DNA from: a virus
Virus record (IMG/VR): IMGVR_UViG_3300009159_000056
Location: 1 to 64,000 of that record
Direction: 5' to 3' (one strand)
DNA length: 64,000 nt
In this document: positions 57,248 to 64,000 of the stretch, in pieces
How positions within the stretch are numbered: position 1 is the stretch's first letter
Layout: every line of letters begins with the position of its first letter
Program-made: the position numbers and the translations under genes
The notes under the pieces: model-generated
What the model was told of the DNA's origin: nothing
The model's database searches: none
The model's input: only the letters and a program-made list of their open reading frames with translations

Positions 57248-60066
57248 TGGCTAAAAAAGGCGAACGTGTTGGTGCTATGGGGGATACTGTATATTACAGA
57301 ACCCCCGACGGTCAAATAATTGACGATGCAGGTAATGTCCTTAAAGGACCAATGGCCAAGATGCTTGCCGATGAATACGAATCAAAACAACAAGAGAAAG
57401 CTAAAGCACAAGCGGAAGCTAAAGCTGCAGCTGAAGAAGATAAAAGAAAGAAAGCTGCTGAGAAATCAGCTGAGATAGCACGTAAGTCCGCAGAAAGACA
57501 AGCGGCTTCTGATGCGAAACGACAGCAAGCTGATGAAGAAAGAGCACAGAAGGCTGCTGAGAGAGAAGCTACACAAAAAACACAACAGCCAAAACAACCT
57601 GCTGCAGCACCAAGACAACCTTCTGCTCCTAGACAAGCAGCGCCAAAACAACCTGCAGCTGCTGCTCCGGAGCCTACTGATGGTCAAACAATTAAAAATG
57701 CATTTAAAAATGCAGCTATTTCTGTAGGTAAATCTGCATTTAAATCTGCATTTCCAACATTATCAGGCGCTATTAATCGACCAGATCCAGTTCAAGGCAA
57801 CAGTAGTGCAGAAGACATTAATGCAGGTGGCGCTAGACAAGCAATCAACAGAGTTGCTGATAGTGTAAACACAACTAATATGATGATGCAAACTTCTATC
57901 GCACGTCAGGAAATGACTAATCAAATTCTTCAAGAGATATTGAAAGAAGTTCAGGTAATACGTCAATCTACCGCTAGTAGTGGTATTCTAGATGCTCTTA
58001 GCAATTTAATACCAGGAGTTGGTGGAGGTGGTGTTAAAGGTAAACCTGCTCCTGGTAAAGTAACACCGAAAACTAGCATGCTTGGTAAAGCTGGTAATGT
58101 TATGCGTGGCGTTGCTGGTCGTGCAGGAGGAGCATTACTTGGTGGTGCATTCCAAGCATATGATGAGTATCAAGAATCTGGCGATGCTACACGAGCAGCT
58201 TCCGCTGGCGCTGGTGGAGCCGTAGGTGGTGGATTGGGAGCATGGGGAGGAGCTGCAGCGGGTGGTGCTATCGGCGCTCTTGGTGGTCCTCTAGCGCCTG
58301 TTACTGTACCTCTTGGTATGTTAATTGGTGGTATTGCTGGTGGTATAGGTGGCAGTATGCTTGGTGGTAAAGCTGGTAAGGCTACATATGATGCTGTAAC
58401 TAAACCATCAGTACCTCCACCTCCAGCTGTAGGAGAACCAAAGGCTAGTATTTCTATTAAAGAAGCTCAAAATGCAGCAAAGCAAGAACCAGAACCAGAA
58501 GAAGAAAATCCATTAGATGCTATTGTTAATGTAAAAACATTAACATTTAATGCGGATAGTATTATTTTTAATGCTAAAAATCAACAAGCTGCTTCGCCTA
58601 CAGCTGCACCAACATCGACGGCTACACCAGAAGTTAAAGCAGCTGGGGCAATTATAGCAGCTGGTTCTGGTAGCAGACCATCGCCTAGTTCGCAAGGAAT
58701 TTCTGGTCCTACTCAGTCAGGATCTATTAGAGAAGCGTTAGCATCAGCACAAACACCAAGCCTATCTGGCTTCGGTACAAGTCAAATTAATGCTGCTCGA
58801 GCCAATGCTGCAACATCGCCGTTTAGTGTTACTCCAGGAGCTATGAGTGCTGGCCCTCAATCTGCATCGTTAGGTGGCGCTGGAGGCGCTGGTGTTGGTG
58901 GTGCATCTGATGCATCAGCTGTTCAATTAGCTTCTACGATGGTTGGTAAAAATAGAGTACAATCATTAGATTATTTAAAAGCTGGTGGATTCAATAACAC
59001 AGGAGAAGCATGGTGTGCTGAGTTTGTTAATTCTACATTGAAACAAACTGGTGGTACCGGTACTGGTGATAAAATTGCAAATAGTTTTCAAAAGTGGGGA
59101 ACTTCTATAGATCCTACAAAGGTTCAAGCTGGTGATGTTGTCCTTCAAACAAAAGGTAATGGACCTGGTCAAGTTGGTGGACATGTCGGTATAGCAACTG
59201 GTGTGTATCAGCATGGACAAATTGAAATGATTGCTGGTAACAGTGGTAAAGCTGGATCTGTTCGAAAATATTTCGTGCCTATTAATGGACAATTGCAGGT
59301 GCGAAGAGGTTCTGGTGGTTCTGGTAATAATCCAAAGGTAGCAGATGCAACAAAAAATCCTTCTGCAGGAAATGCTGCTGGCGCTGCTACAGCAGGAGCT
59401 TCTGATCCTAAGAAAGCAGAAGCTGCAGCAACTCCTGGTGCAAAACAAACAGCAGCTGCTGGTGGATGGAGCGACGCTGCTAAAACATCTGCAGAAAAAA
59501 CACCATCTGCTGCTGGTGATCCTACTTCAAGAAGATTTGACGCAGAAGGTAATAAACTCGATCCCGCTCCTGGTGGAGGAATAAAAAGATTCGATCCAAC
59601 AACAGGTAAATTTGAAGAGCCTTCTAAACCAGATAACAGCGATCCTTATCTTAGAAAAATAAAGCCGAAGGGTATGGCGGAAGGTTTAACAGACGCTGCA
59701 ATTAAAAGAGCTAAAGAATCAGCAGCACAAGCAGCTGAAATTGTTGGCCCTAAAACATTTAATGTAGGAACTGGTAGATGGGAAGCTTATGAATTAGCTA
59801 AACAGCCAAGCTATGAACCTGCAAAAATATCTGAACCAAAACCAATCACAAAAGGTGCAGAGTTAAATAGGGCTTCTACTCAAGATATAGTCGACGATAG
59901 ATCAGCTAAGACAGGCATCACTGTCAATCAACAAAGTAGCGCTACGCCTCCAATTAATAACAGTAGTAAAGGAAATAGCGACAGTACTAGCGTTGGAATG
60001 GTAGAACCTGTTGATGCTAGAACAAGATTAAAAGATTTGTTTGGTATCAGCACTATGGCTGCATAA
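57247..60066 (+). CDS. Large tail protein with CHAP-like peptidase domain (tape-measure/hub candidate)
   Basis: 939 residues. Residues about 40-110 are an Ala/Lys/Glu/Gln coiled coil, 110-140 are Pro/Ala/Gln-rich, and 280-390 contain a Gly-Ala zipper (GGALLGGAF, GGGLGAWGGAAAGG, GGIAGGIGGSMLGG) that could enter a membrane. Residues about 558-685 are a CHAP/NlpC-type amidase-peptidase: GEAWCAEFVNSTL (Cys590), QVGGHVGIATG (His646) and IAGNSG (Asn665) give the Cys-His-Asn set. The rest is disordered. Following gp26/51, it occupies the place where a tail length/hub protein (T4 gp29) is expected, so it may combine tape measure and cell-wall hydrolysis; this is inference. Last gene before the terminator. 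Confidence 0.77.
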   Translation: MAKKGERVGAMGDTVYYRTPDGQIIDDAGNVLKGPMAKMLADEYESKQQEKAKAQAEAKAAAEEDKRKKAAEKSAEIARKSAERQAASDAKRQQADEERAQKAAEREATQKTQQPKQPAAAPRQPSAPRQAAPKQPAAAAPEPTDGQTIKNAFKNAAISVGKSAFKSAFPTLSGAINRPDPVQGNSSAEDINAGGARQAINRVADSVNTTNMMMQTSIARQEMTNQILQEILKEVQVIRQSTASSGILDALSNLIPGVGGGGVKGKPAPGKVTPKTSMLGKAGNVMRGVAGRAGGALLGGAFQAYDEYQESGDATRAASAGAGGAVGGGLGAWGGAAAGGAIGALGGPLAPVTVPLGMLIGGIAGGIGGSMLGGKAGKATYDAVTKPSVPPPPAVGEPKASISIKEAQNAAKQEPEPEEENPLDAIVNVKTLTFNADSIIFNAKNQQAASPTAAPTSTATPEVKAAGAIIAAGSGSRPSPSSQGISGPTQSGSIREALASAQTPSLSGFGTSQINAARANAATSPFSVTPGAMSAGPQSASLGGAGGAGVGGASDASAVQLASTMVGKNRVQSLDYLKAGGFNNTGEAWCAEFVNSTLKQTGGTGTGDKIANSFQKWGTSIDPTKVQAGDVVLQTKGNGPGQVGGHVGIATGVYQHGQIEMIAGNSGKAGSVRKYFVPINGQLQVRRGSGGSGNNPKVADATKNPSAGNAAGAATAGASDPKKAEAAATPGAKQTAAAGGWSDAAKTSAEKTPSAAGDPTSRRFDAEGNKLDPAPGGGIKRFDPTTGKFEEPSKPDNSDPYLRKIKPKGMAEGLTDAAIKRAKESAAQAAEIVGPKTFNVGTGRWEAYELAKQPSYEPAKISEPKPITKGAELNRASTQDIVDDRSAKTGITVNQQSSATPPINNSSKGNSDSTSVGMVEPVDARTRLKDLFGISTMAA

Positions 60067-60072
60067 TGAAAA

Positions 60073-60090
60073 GGGGAGCCGAAGCTCCCC
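60073..60090. terminator. Bidirectional terminator with UUCG loop between convergent operons
   Basis: A perfect 7-bp stem GGGGAGC/GCTCCCC. On the minus strand the loop is C(TTCG)G, an exceptionally stable tetraloop, and it is followed by TTTT. It lies 6 bases after the plus-strand 939-residue gene and just beyond the gp32 stop, so it ends both transcripts, strongest for gp32. Confidence 0.9.
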
Positions 60091-60095
60091 TAATC

Positions 60096-60998
60096 TTATT
60101 CAGCAAGCTTCTTGAAGAATTCCAACGACTCATCGTCATCGTCTTCAGCAATATGCTTAGGTGCTTCCATCGCCTTCTGCTTGAAAACAGGCGTTTCCTC
60201 CCAAGGAATGTTTTCTGCAGTAGAGGCGCTCGAGCGAGCAGCTGCTGCTGACCCAGTAGCAAGAACCTTAACCAACTTACCCTTCAAGTCATCGTAAGAC
60301 TTATAGTTAGAAGGAGCAATAAACTCCTGAAGAGAATGAGCCTTCTTCCAAATTGCTTCCATCTCAGAGTCATCATCAAGCATAGGACCAGGCTTCGCGA
60401 ACTCTGACTTATCATAATTGCGATAGCCTTCGACATTACGAATCTTAAGCTTGAAGTTAGCACCAGCCCAAAGATCGAATGGGTTCATAGCGTCTTCATC
60501 AACAAACTGAGGATTCATAGCCTCGTTGAGCTTATCGAAGATCTTCTTGCCATACTTGAACAAGAACACCTTGCCTTCGTTCTCAGGATTCTGCTGGTCG
60601 GTGACCACAAGAACATTAGAGATGAATGAAAGCTTACGCTTACGCTCAGAAGCGATCTTCTTATCTGACTCGATACCACTGTTCCAAAGTTCAGTGTTCT
60701 GCTCGCAAACAGGGCACTTATGACCAATGGTTGTGGGGCAGTTCTCAATCAACCAAGAGCCAGTCGGACCCTTGAAACCGTGATTGAATGAACGGATGAA
60801 CGGAACATCTTCATCACCAGGAGCAGGAAGGAAACGGATAACAGCGTAACCATTACCAGCCTTGTCGACATTAGGATACCAAAGACGGTCGTCCTTAGAA
60901 TTGTCGAACTGATTGCCTGTGAGTTTCGAAAGTTCAGCGGTAAGCGATTCGAGGGACTTCTTACCTGAGTTAGCCTTAAGCTTTGCAAAATCTACCAT
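60096..60998 (-). CDS. 32: Single-stranded DNA-binding protein gp32
   Basis: 300 residues (T4: 301). An N-terminal basic LAST-like segment (MVDFAKLKANSGKKSLESLT) is followed by a core with DRLWYPNVDKAGNGYAVIRF and a zinc site made of His in SFNHGF, Cys in IENCPTT, and C-P-V-C in HKCPVCEQ. VFLFKYGKKIFDKL and MNPFDLWAGANFKLKIRNVE are also gp32 features. The C-terminal acidic tail (AEDDDDESLEFF) serves for partner binding. I chose ATG at 60998, which has a GGAGA ribosome site and typical length. The in-frame ATG at 61070 lies at the transcription start of a strong promoter and would add a non-homologous leader. Confidence 0.96.
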   Translation of the reverse strand: MVDFAKLKANSGKKSLESLTAELSKLTGNQFDNSKDDRLWYPNVDKAGNGYAVIRFLPAPGDEDVPFIRSFNHGFKGPTGSWLIENCPTTIGHKCPVCEQNTELWNSGIESDKKIASERKRKLSFISNVLVVTDQQNPENEGKVFLFKYGKKIFDKLNEAMNPQFVDEDAMNPFDLWAGANFKLKIRNVEGYRNYDKSEFAKPGPMLDDDSEMEAIWKKAHSLQEFIAPSNYKSYDDLKGKLVKVLATGSAAAARSSASTAENIPWEETPVFKQKAMEAPKHIAEDDDDESLEFFKKLAE

Positions 60999-61044
60999 TT
61001 GTATTCTCCATATTTGATGTATTGTTAATATTGATCGTATGTTT

Positions 61045-61069
61045 TGTTGGACTGTATAAGCGCCCAACA
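61045..61069 (-). promoter_or_regulatory. Possible gp32 leader hairpin
   Basis: A 6-bp stem TGTTGG/CCAACA (61045-61050 with 61064-61069) with a 13-nt loop, placed at the expected 5' end of the gp32 mRNA. After it the leader is AU-rich and unstructured up to the ribosome site. In T4, a 5' pseudoknot nucleates gp32 binding for autogenous repression. This hairpin may play that part, although I could not find the second pseudoknot helix. Confidence 0.4.
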
Positions 61070-61075
61070 TTATTT

Positions 61076-61104
61076 ATTATAGCCCTATTGACCGAATTTG
61101 TCAA
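61076..61104 (-). promoter_or_regulatory. Consensus sigma70 promoter for gp32 (overlaps a late-type element)
   Basis: Minus strand TTGACA (61099-61104), 17-bp spacer, TATAAT (61076-61081): a full-consensus housekeeping promoter inside the last codons of gp59. An overlapping minus-strand AATAAATA (61071-61078) could give late transcription. The start would fall near 61069, giving a gp32 leader of about 70 nt. Confidence 0.8.
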
Positions 61105-61666
61105 GAACAATCTTCTTCGCCTTCTCTTTATCGTACTCAAGAAATGGACGATACTTCATAATTTTGTTCAGGATTTCTTCGACAGTAGGGTCGTACACGA
61201 ACTTCTTCGACCAGTAAGATGCACACCTAACTAGATCGACGAGGATCACCAATGTTTCGAGGCTGATTTCTTTTCGAATGAACAGCTTCAATACATATGG
61301 ATGGGTTTGGTTTTCAGCTTTGAAGTTAGAATCGAAATTCTCATTCAGCTTAGACAATTCTTCTTTGAACATATACATCAGCGACTGTTGACGCTTGTTC
61401 CAATCCTTATATACCTCCTCTGCAGAAAGAGAAAAGGCAATTTCTTTTATCCAAATTTTCGGGTTTTCGACGAGATTAGATAAAATATAGTTTCGTGGGT
61501 CGGGGTGTTTTGCGACCTTCATAAAGTATAGCTTATCTTTTCTGACATCGAATGAGTCGAACGATAGGCGACTTTTGCCATTGTATTTGTGATAATTGTA
61601 TGATGGTTTGGTGAAGTGGTTCTTAAGAGCCACATACTCTTTGTAGCATTCGAAGGCTGACATCAT
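61085..61666 (-). CDS. 59: Replicative helicase loader gp59
   Basis: 193 residues (T4: 217). The pattern ECYKEYVALKNHFTKPSYNY with HKYNGKSRLSFDSF, then DPRNYILSNLVENPKIWIKE, HPYVLKLFIRKEISLETLVI and KIMKYRPFLEYDKEKAKKIV follows T4 gp59 block by block (YKLYLMIKQHMNG, ISNLVANQDAWIGD, SYIFKLLQSNIISFETFILL, YRKILNIDSQKAKNVF). It loads gp41 helicase onto gp32-coated DNA. Two adjacent Met codons (61666 and 61663) could start it. It overlaps the upstream gene by 4 nt. The gp32 promoter lies in its 3' end. Confidence 0.88.
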   Translation of the reverse strand: MMSAFECYKEYVALKNHFTKPSYNYHKYNGKSRLSFDSFDVRKDKLYFMKVAKHPDPRNYILSNLVENPKIWIKEIAFSLSAEEVYKDWNKRQQSLMYMFKEELSKLNENFDSNFKAENQTHPYVLKLFIRKEISLETLVILVDLVRCASYWSKKFVYDPTVEEILNKIMKYRPFLEYDKEKAKKIVLDKFGQ

Positions 61667-61944
61667 ACACTTACTTTGTTGTAGTACTCTGCGAAGAAAT
61701 TACCAAGCTCTTTATCCATCAAATGACCAGCACCGTTTTCAGAAACGTAAGTTAGATACAGCTGCCAAATTTTCTTATCAAGAGCTTCGAAGGTTTCGAA
61801 CTTTGATTCGTTCTTACCTTCCATAACAGTATACCCCTTTTCTTCGAGATAATCTACTAAATCTTGTTCGTCAAAATCATCGAGGTCAAAATCTACATCC
61901 ACCTCTACGCACGCTGTTCTTCTTGTGCTACGATAGCCCATCAC
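61663..61944 (-). CDS. Small acidic protein between SprT-like and gp59 genes
   Basis: 93 residues, unrecognised. The N-terminus MMGYRSTRRTACVEVDVDFD with LDDFDEQDLVDYLEEKGYTV is a compact acidic domain found in small phage proteins of unknown role. The C-terminal helix (LDKKIWQLYLTYVSENGAGH) is hydrophobic on one side. ATGA overlaps on both sides show translational coupling with the metalloprotein and gp59. Its small size and place before gp59 recall T4 gp33, but a better gp33 candidate lies upstream at 63696-63920. Confidence 0.65.
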   Translation of the reverse strand: MMGYRSTRRTACVEVDVDFDLDDFDEQDLVDYLEEKGYTVMEGKNESKFETFEALDKKIWQLYLTYVSENGAGHLMDKELGNFFAEYYNKVSV

Positions 61945-62393
61945 TTCTTCCTTTCATGATTTAGATAGCGAATGTATAACCCTTTCTCGCGCCCATGAGC
62001 CTCTATCTCCCATGGGAAATCCCAGTAGTCAACTACTTCAGGATCGATTATTTCAGACTTCCATTTGCTCTTATTGCTTCGCACATAGTCTCTTAACTCG
62101 CCCTTAGCATATTGCTTCACATGAACCATCTCATGCGCGAGGGCGAGAAGCATATTACGTTTACCCAAAGATGCATCTACTGTTATCGTAAATTCTTTAC
62201 CTCTGTGATTGCTGTCTTCCCATTCACAAAAAGCATATTCATTTTTCTTGGTTAACTCTTTATCAAAGAGAAGAGTTACATCAACTCTATGATAAAGAAT
62301 TTCTCCCAGAAGATGTCTACCGTAAAATTTCAACGCTTCTTTGCAGGTCTTCAGTTGGACTTTATTTGGTTTACCGATGGTCTTGAGGTACAT
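61941..62393 (-). CDS. SprT-like zinc metalloprotein
   Basis: 150 residues with the zinc-protease motif HEMVH at about residues 87-91 in LALAHEMVHVKQYAKGEL, and a downstream Glu in PWEIEAHGREKGLY (about residue 131) as likely third ligand. The pattern resembles SprT/Spartan-type proteins, which in cells act on DNA-protein crosslinks. Here it is beside gp59 and gp32, so a replication or repair role is possible but unproven. It is coupled by ATGA to the next gene. A CATAAATA late-type element lies 31 bases upstream. No signal peptide. Confidence 0.75.
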   Translation of the reverse strand: MYLKTIGKPNKVQLKTCKEALKFYGRHLLGEILYHRVDVTLLFDKELTKKNEYAFCEWEDSNHRGKEFTITVDASLGKRNMLLALAHEMVHVKQYAKGELRDYVRSNKSKWKSEIIDPEVVDYWDFPWEIEAHGREKGLYIRYLNHERKK

Positions 62394-62424
62394 GCTAGTC
62401 TCCTCATTTTGGTGATTCCCATAA

Positions 62425-62432
62425 TATTTATG
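62425..62432 (-). promoter_or_regulatory. Possible late promoter (CATAAATA) upstream of the metalloprotein
   Basis: A minus-strand CATAAATA in the short gap at the end of the glycosyltransferase-methyltransferase gene, 31 bases before the ATG at 62393. It has one mismatch to the late consensus. Confidence 0.5.
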
Positions 62433-63699
62433 GAGCCAAATTTTTCATGTATGACCGTTGATAATCAGTCAGGATAGGCTTGATTGGTAGAAGCTTATCG
62501 ATAATGTTGAGTGCATTCTTAACAGGCTTTTGACCTGTGTGGTCGAACCATTCATAATCATCGAAAATTATAACACCATTATCCTTTAGCAAATGGAAAG
62601 CTGCCAACGCATCTGAAATAACAACATCAGTCGAATGATTACCATCGATGTAGATAAAATCGAACTTCTTCTCTAACTTTAAAAAAGAAGGGAGAGCAAC
62701 ACGACTATCGCTTTGATATGTGCCGATCTTTTCACCATTTTTAGACAGAGCAATATTTTTAGAATAACACTGAAGCAACCTATCTTTTGGAGATCCTGGA
62801 TGCTCTATCCAGTCTTCGAATGTATCGATAACAGTGATTCTCGAATCAAGATCGAGGAGTATATTGTCAGACATCCAACAGGTAGACCTACCTTCGTACG
62901 CCCCAACTTCCAAAATTTGGATTGGTCCATCAGTATCGATATTAGCCAGCTTGAATGTTTCAAGCCAATGAGGAATATGTTGTGTAAACATATCTAACGT
63001 AAATTCATATTCAGTAGTAGGCGTCAAGAGATCTTGATCAGCAACACCTTCTAGGAACTTAGGATAGTAGCGATAATTGGTAGTGTCGGGAGTATTAAAA
63101 TTAAACGATCTACGATGATTACCAATTTCTGAAATAACGAAAGCAGGATCAACAACCTTTAGCTTCATATGGAACTTGTTCTTAAGACCAAGCAATCCAT
63201 CGATAGGCATTTCGATAAGCTTGATCTTATCAAGGTAATCAAGCATCATTCGTGCAGTCGCTGGCGTAATGGCATACGCATGAGCGCCCTTGAAGAACTC
63301 AGTATCGATGTAATCGATATCATTCGCATATTGAGTTGGAAATACGTATGATGACCGATCGAGAAGACGTGGGCCAAGGCAAAGGATTTCGCCATCACCA
63401 ACAGTCAGGTTACTATAATCAGCTACCGCTACACAGTCATGCTCGAGGACAACACCAACCTCATCAGAGGCAGCAATCTTCTCCCAGATCTTGAAGTGAC
63501 CAACAGTGCCACAATACTCTGATGCATAGTCAGTTGTTCGAATATGCAATCCTGTTTGGCGGCTTAGTTCGCGATTCTGTTTACCAGAAATACCCTCGAA
63601 CAACTCAGCATCACAATTAAATTGTTTGCAGCTATCCAAACAATCAGCAGCGTAGGTAGGCGATTCGCCTCGTTCAATGTATAGAATATAAGTTTTCAT
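62428..63699 (-). CDS. Two-domain glycosyltransferase (GT25-like) - SAM methyltransferase
   Basis: 423 residues. Residues 1-195 look like a GT25/LPS-type glycosyltransferase: MKTYILYIERGES, the E-Y-C-G-T-V-G-H-F-K-I-W-E block near 61-73, VVLEHDCVA (acidic metal/sugar site, 83-91), GAHAYAITPATARMMLDYL and PIDGLLG. Residues about 245-423 are a class I SAM-dependent methyltransferase: ILEVGAYEGRST (262-273), TVIDTFEDW, FDFIYIDGNHSTDVVISDAL and NGVIIFDDYEW. It may modify surface sugars, phage DNA or the virion; substrate unknown. ATGA overlap with the upstream coactivator gene. It is an unusual guest in the T4 33-59-32 region. Confidence 0.8.
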   Translation of the reverse strand: MKTYILYIERGESPTYAADCLDSCKQFNCDAELFEGISGKQNRELSRQTGLHIRTTDYASEYCGTVGHFKIWEKIAASDEVGVVLEHDCVAVADYSNLTVGDGEILCLGPRLLDRSSYVFPTQYANDIDYIDTEFFKGAHAYAITPATARMMLDYLDKIKLIEMPIDGLLGLKNKFHMKLKVVDPAFVISEIGNHRRSFNFNTPDTTNYRYYPKFLEGVADQDLLTPTTEYEFTLDMFTQHIPHWLETFKLANIDTDGPIQILEVGAYEGRSTCWMSDNILLDLDSRITVIDTFEDWIEHPGSPKDRLLQCYSKNIALSKNGEKIGTYQSDSRVALPSFLKLEKKFDFIYIDGNHSTDVVISDALAAFHLLKDNGVIIFDDYEWFDHTGQKPVKNALNIIDKLLPIKPILTDYQRSYMKNLAP

Positions 63700-63920
63700 A
63701 TCGGCAATCTAGCTCCACGTTTCAAAATATTAAGGTTTTCTGCTTCAACTTGAATTTTTTCTCTGATGGCTGGATCTTTCTTTATCAAAGAAGCAGCATA
63801 CTCAACCTCGAGCTTATTTGTTTCGCACCAGTGGACTACTGCATCGATGTAGTCCATATTCTTGGTTCGGCAGAGCTTTTCAACATCATCAATAAAATTA
63901 GTGTTCACCTGAATCATCAT
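63696..63920 (-). CDS. 33: Late-transcription coactivator, gp33-type
   Basis: 74 residues (T4 gp33: 112). The sequence KNMDYIDAVVHWCETNKLEV, then EYAASLIKKDPAIREKIQVE and AENLNILKRGARLPI, has the compact helical pattern of the phage late-transcription coactivator family (Y-x-D-A-V-x-x-x-C-E-x-N-x-x-E-x-x-A-x-L-I ... A-E-x-L-N-x-L-x-x-x-x-x-L-P). It would bridge RNA polymerase, the late sigma factor and the sliding clamp at TATAAATA promoters. Two Met codons at 63920/63917 may start it. It overlaps the downstream gene by 4 nt and the upstream partial gene by 23 nt. Confidence 0.75.
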   Translation of the reverse strand: MMIQVNTNFIDDVEKLCRTKNMDYIDAVVHWCETNKLEVEYAASLIKKDPAIREKIQVEAENLNILKRGARLPI

Positions 63921-64000
63921 TATACCCTTTGATCAATTTTATTCCAAATGTAATCATATCACTGGTCATCAGTGTACAAAAAACGATTCCTGCTAGCTCA
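63898..64000 (-). CDS. C-terminal end of an unidentified gene, 5' end outside window
   Basis: An uninterrupted minus-strand frame runs from the window edge to TAA at 63898-63900. Visible residues are ELAGIVFCTLMTSDMITFGI, then KLIKGYNDDSGEH. The overlap with the coactivator start is typical for this operon. Too short to identify. Confidence 0.45.
   Translation of the reverse strand, partial: ELAGIVFCTLMTSDMITFGIKLIKGYNDDSGEH

Noticed and set aside
58975-59448. Minus-strand 157-codon Cys/Ser-rich frame
   Set aside because: It is a shadow of the plus-strand tail peptidase gene; composition is typical of antisense reading.
60999-61070. N-terminal extension of gp32 from ATG 61070
   Set aside because: The extension is not gp32-like, and the predicted transcription start lies at about 61069, leaving no ribosome site for it.
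61663-61944. gp33 identity for the 93-residue acidic protein
   Set aside because: Position fits, but the 74-residue product at 63696-63920 matches the coactivator pattern much better.
1-64000. tRNA genes, photosynthesis genes, integrase or transposase
   Set aside because: No intergenic space is large enough for tRNA clusters, and no recognisable psbA, integrase or transposase sequence was seen on either strand.

Overview
This window is about 64 kb of a tailed double-stranded DNA phage genome. It is a T4-superfamily myovirus of the enlarged marine/soil type, with an organisation like that of T4-like cyanophages, pelagiphages and rhizobial phages. The evidence is an almost complete virion-morphogenesis region with T4 homologues in the usual order, tightly packed genes (many 1-4 nt ATGA/TAATG overlaps), T4-type late promoters (TATAAATA), and the T4 replication pair gp32/gp59 next to a gp33-type coactivator. 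The DNA is AT-rich. I see no tRNA, integrase, photosynthesis gene, CRISPR array or insertion sequence. The host cannot be named from this window, though gp5/PAAR-type puncturing and LPS-type sugar enzymes suggest a Gram-negative bacterium.

Layout. (1) 1-7.5 kb, minus strand: head genes gp23 (cut by the window edge), gp22 scaffold, gp21 protease, two small paralogous structural proteins, two prohead core proteins, gp20 portal, then gp19 tube. A strong terminator separates gp19 from gp20. (2) 7.5-14 kb, minus: gp18 sheath, gp17/gp16 terminase, gp15, gp14, gp13 neck and tail completion. (3) 14-33 kb, minus: a large tail-fibre/adhesin cassette. It holds an Asp-box propeller protein, an S74 self-cleaving fibre, three tandem glycine-rich adhesins, a LamG plus polyglycine giant, further LamG and fibre proteins and a 1019-residue repeat fibre. 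(4) 33-54 kb, minus: greatly enlarged baseplate genes. These are a DUF4815-type pair, gp8-like, gp7-like, gp6, gp25, a PAAR tip, a two-gene gp5 (needle and OB hub), gp27, gp53 and gp48. (5) 54-60 kb, plus: gp4, a gp2-like protein, gp54, gp26 with a -1 frameshift into a gp51-like tail, a holin-like membrane protein, and a 939-residue tail protein carrying a CHAP-like peptidase domain. (6) 60-64 kb, minus, convergent: gp32, gp59, a small acidic protein, an HExxH metalloprotein, a glycosyltransferase-methyltransferase fusion and a gp33-type late-transcription coactivator.

The genes work together as a particle-building programme. The gp33-type protein would direct RNA polymerase to TATAAATA promoters. 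Scaffold, core, protease, portal and capsid proteins form the head, gp16/gp17 fill it, the neck proteins close it, and gp48/gp54/gp19/gp18 build the tail on the baseplate. Fibres and adhesins select the host. The most notable features are a frame-perfect T7 slippery site joining gp26 to a start-less downstream frame, beta-rich modules shared between unrelated baseplate and fibre proteins, an array of glycine-rich receptor-binding candidates, a gp5 hub without lysozyme alongside a CHAP-like tail protein, and a three-gene insertion in the 33-59-32 core.
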